This document shows positions 62,071 to 64,000 of a stretch of 64,000 bases of DNA, piece after piece. How positions within the stretch are numbered: position 1 is the stretch's first letter; each line of letters starts with the position of its first letter. The stretch comes from Neocallimastix lanati (nom. inval.) (taxonomy: Eukaryota; Neocallimastigomycota; Neocallimastigomycetes; Neocallimastigales; Neocallimastigaceae): NCBI GenBank assembly GCA_016946835.1, contig JACVTC010000115.1:540001-604000 (forward strand), given 5' to 3'. The position numbers and the translations under genes were made by a program. The notes beneath the pieces were generated by a model. It ran no database searches. It had not been told where the DNA came from and worked only from the letters and a program-made list of their open reading frames with translations.

Positions 62071-64000
62071 TGTGAGGCATTTCGACATAATTTATGTATA
62101 ATCATCATAAATTTTTGTACAATGTGTATAATATATGTAATACGCCACTATTTTCAACGTATATTTTTATTTATTGTATTTTAACATTAAAAAATAAAAT
62201 AAAAACTAAAAAAAGAATAAAAGAATAAATAAGTTTTCTGTTAAGAATTTTATTTTGTTTTTATTTTATTTTTATTTTATTTTATTATTATATTTTATTT
62301 CATTATTATATTTTATTATTAAATATTTTAATAATAAAACCTTTCCATTTTATTTTATTTAAATAAAACAAATAATAAAATTTTATATTTTATTATTAAA
62401 TTATTTAAATAATAGAATAAAACTTATTATAATATTAAATATTTATTATTAATAAAATTAAAATATTGATATTGATATTAATAAAATATTTTGATATTGA
62501 TATTAATAAAATATATTGATGTTGATATTAATATAATTTAAACTATATATATTCTAGTTAATTATTATTTATAAATTTAGAGTGTGTTTAATTCTAATAA
62601 ACATTTATACCATAAATCAATGATATCATTTTTATTACATTTTTAATCAATCAATTCGGATTCTTTTTTTTTGTATTTTTTAATTAAATCATTGATTTCA
62701 TCAGTTTTTGTTACTATTCTTCTTTTTTTTTTTTCCAAACCCCTTCAATTTTCCTTTTGTAATTATTGTAAGATAAAGATTCTTCTCTTTTTAAATGATA
62801 AATCAATTCATAGAAAGAAGGTTTTTTGCAAAACAATTTTTTTAAGTAATTGTTAAAAGATTCTGAAGCATTATTTGTTATGTGGTTTATATCGTTATAA
62901 TAATTCCAATATTGAATATCATATTTATATAAATAAGTCTTATTAAAATATTCCAAAAAATTTAAAAAATTGAAATAATTATATATTTGACATATAATTT
63001 TAATATAATTATAAATATCAAATATATATTCAGGATTTATAAAAGGAAAATTTGTAATAGCATTATAAAACAAATAAATTTTATTATTATTTTCAACTTC
63101 ATTATAACATAATTTATTTTTTTGAACTTCTAACGATCTTTTATAATGCCATACACAATATTTAATAGTAATATTAGGAAATATTTTAATGGCAGCATTG
63201 GATATACCTTTTTCAAAATCACAATGCAAAATTTTTGGTGTAACTATAATATTATTATTATATTTGCTTGCATTCTTTTTTAATTCTTCAAATAAAAATT
63301 CATAGGTTGCTTGTTCTTTATTATTTAATATAGATAATGATGTAGTGTAAAAACTATTTATTTCTGGAGCATATACTCTTGTTATAAACACTTGATAACT
63401 AAATATTGGTGCAATATAAAATGTACCATCAGCAAACATATTTTCGTTGTATTTAATGAACAATTCTGTTTGGAATGGTGATTGAAAAATTATAATATTA
63501 GAATTTTTGAATATCATAAAATTTTCATCTCTTTCGTTTATATAATATTCAGGTTCATCTGGAATTTCATTAAATTTTGATATATCAGGAGGTAGTTGTT
63601 TTTTTTATATATATCTTTCTTGATATTTGGGATTTAATTGAACTATATTCAGGGCATATCAATCCAATTTCTTCAGATATTTCAATATATATATGTTTTG
63701 GATTTATATCAAATGGGATTGAGGTTTTTTTAATTTCATTTTTCATTTTATGTTTTACTATTGATACAGATGCATCATATTCTTTTCCTGGATGAGTATG
63801 CTTGTTTTTATATTTTATTACATTATTATTATCATTTAGAATAATATAAGATTTACATTTTTTAACTGTTTTATATTCAGTACATTTGAATACTTTTGTA
63901 TTATTCGTTATATACCATAAATTAAATTTATATTTTCTGTTTACAATGATTTGGTTTTTTTCTTTATTAGTTTCACTTATTTCTAATTTATCGTCCATTT
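62071..64000 (-). mobile_element. Second MULE, continuing beyond the window
   Basis: A candidate end TGTGAGGCATTTCGACATAA lies at 62071-62090, and the transposase copy on the minus strand begins only two bases from the window edge. The other inverted end must therefore lie outside. AATACGCCACT at 62138 is also present, inverted, at 48904 in the short element. The DNA between 62150 and 62640 is AT-rich, with (TTTTA)n and TTGATATTAATAAAATA repeats; no minisatellite like that of the first copy is present. Confidence 0.5.
62640..63998 (-). pseudogene. MULE transposase copy 2, FLYWCH plus DDE (few breaks)
   Basis: Starts MDDKLEISETNKEKNQIIV at 63998, with a FLYWCH-type finger (FKCTEYKTVKKC, KHTHPG). 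An A-run of eight near 63595-63608 shifts the frame, after which the frame at 63517-62714 carries MIFKNSNIIIFQSPFQTELF, the first Asp in ADGTFYIAP, the second in HCDFEKGISNAA, C-x2-H in YCVWHYK and the Glu in NNASESFNN. The frame shifts again in an A-run near 62720-62735; VTKTDEINDLIKKYKKKESEL then matches the C-terminus of copy 1. Both frame changes lie in homopolymers, so they may be recent slips or assembly errors. It is clearly related to copy 1, but the sequences differ at many positions, so the two are not a recent duplicate. Confidence 0.8.

Overview
The window is very AT-rich eukaryotic nuclear DNA with short GT-AG introns, homopolymer runs of 20-50 bases, large microsatellites and decayed transposons between compact host genes. 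Low GC, fungal-type housekeeping genes and a decayed secreted protein with dockerin-like cysteine modules (19.1-20.4 kb) point to an anaerobic gut fungus (Neocallimastigomycota). That placement is inference; the genes themselves are read directly.

Host genes, left to right: RBM8A/Y14 (exon-junction complex, + strand, 1.5-3.0 kb, 6 exons); class V myosin (+, 9.7-15.8 kb, 7 exons); a broken dockerin-type secreted protein gene (+, 19.1-20.4 kb); ribosomal protein uS17/RPS11 (+, 21.7-22.7 kb, with a GC-AG intron); Nup192/Nup205 (+, 27.2-35.0 kb, 7 exons); ALYREF/Yra1 (-, 40.4-41.5 kb, 5 exons including one of 16 nt); the 60S-biogenesis GTPase LSG1 (+, 42.7-46.3 kb, 12 exons); a small Mim1/Tom13-like outer-membrane protein (+, 47.1-47.6 kb); and a kinesin-13-like motor with a SAM-like tail (+, 56.3-58.2 kb). 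For every multi-exon model the phases close and the protein runs from ATG to stop. Three genes belong to mRNA maturation and export (Y14, ALYREF, Nup192) and two to ribosomes (RPS11, LSG1), but each has its own promoter region and nothing suggests co-regulation.

Transposons fill much of the rest. There are five fragments of Ty1/copia-type elements, all broken (3.6-5.3, 25.5-26.0, 35.6-36.1, 38.2-39.4 and 58.7-60.7 kb). Three related LINE 3' ends lie at 6.2, 23.9 and 36.1-38.0 kb. Two Mutator-like (MULE) elements encode FLYWCH-plus-DDE transposases on the minus strand. The first appears bounded by matching inverted ends at 49.6 and 55.95 kb. It contains a 2.75-kb array of a 50-bp minisatellite and a strikingly GC-rich island with a tRNA-like relic. 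Two short non-autonomous elements at 48.9 and 61.0-61.8 kb share the same terminal core, GCATTTCG.

The most unusual material is this MULE family with its internal minisatellite and GC-rich cargo. Next come the splice-site oddities: a GC donor, a 16-nt exon, and poly(A) where a pyrimidine tract is expected. All family assignments come from reading motifs; no database search was run.
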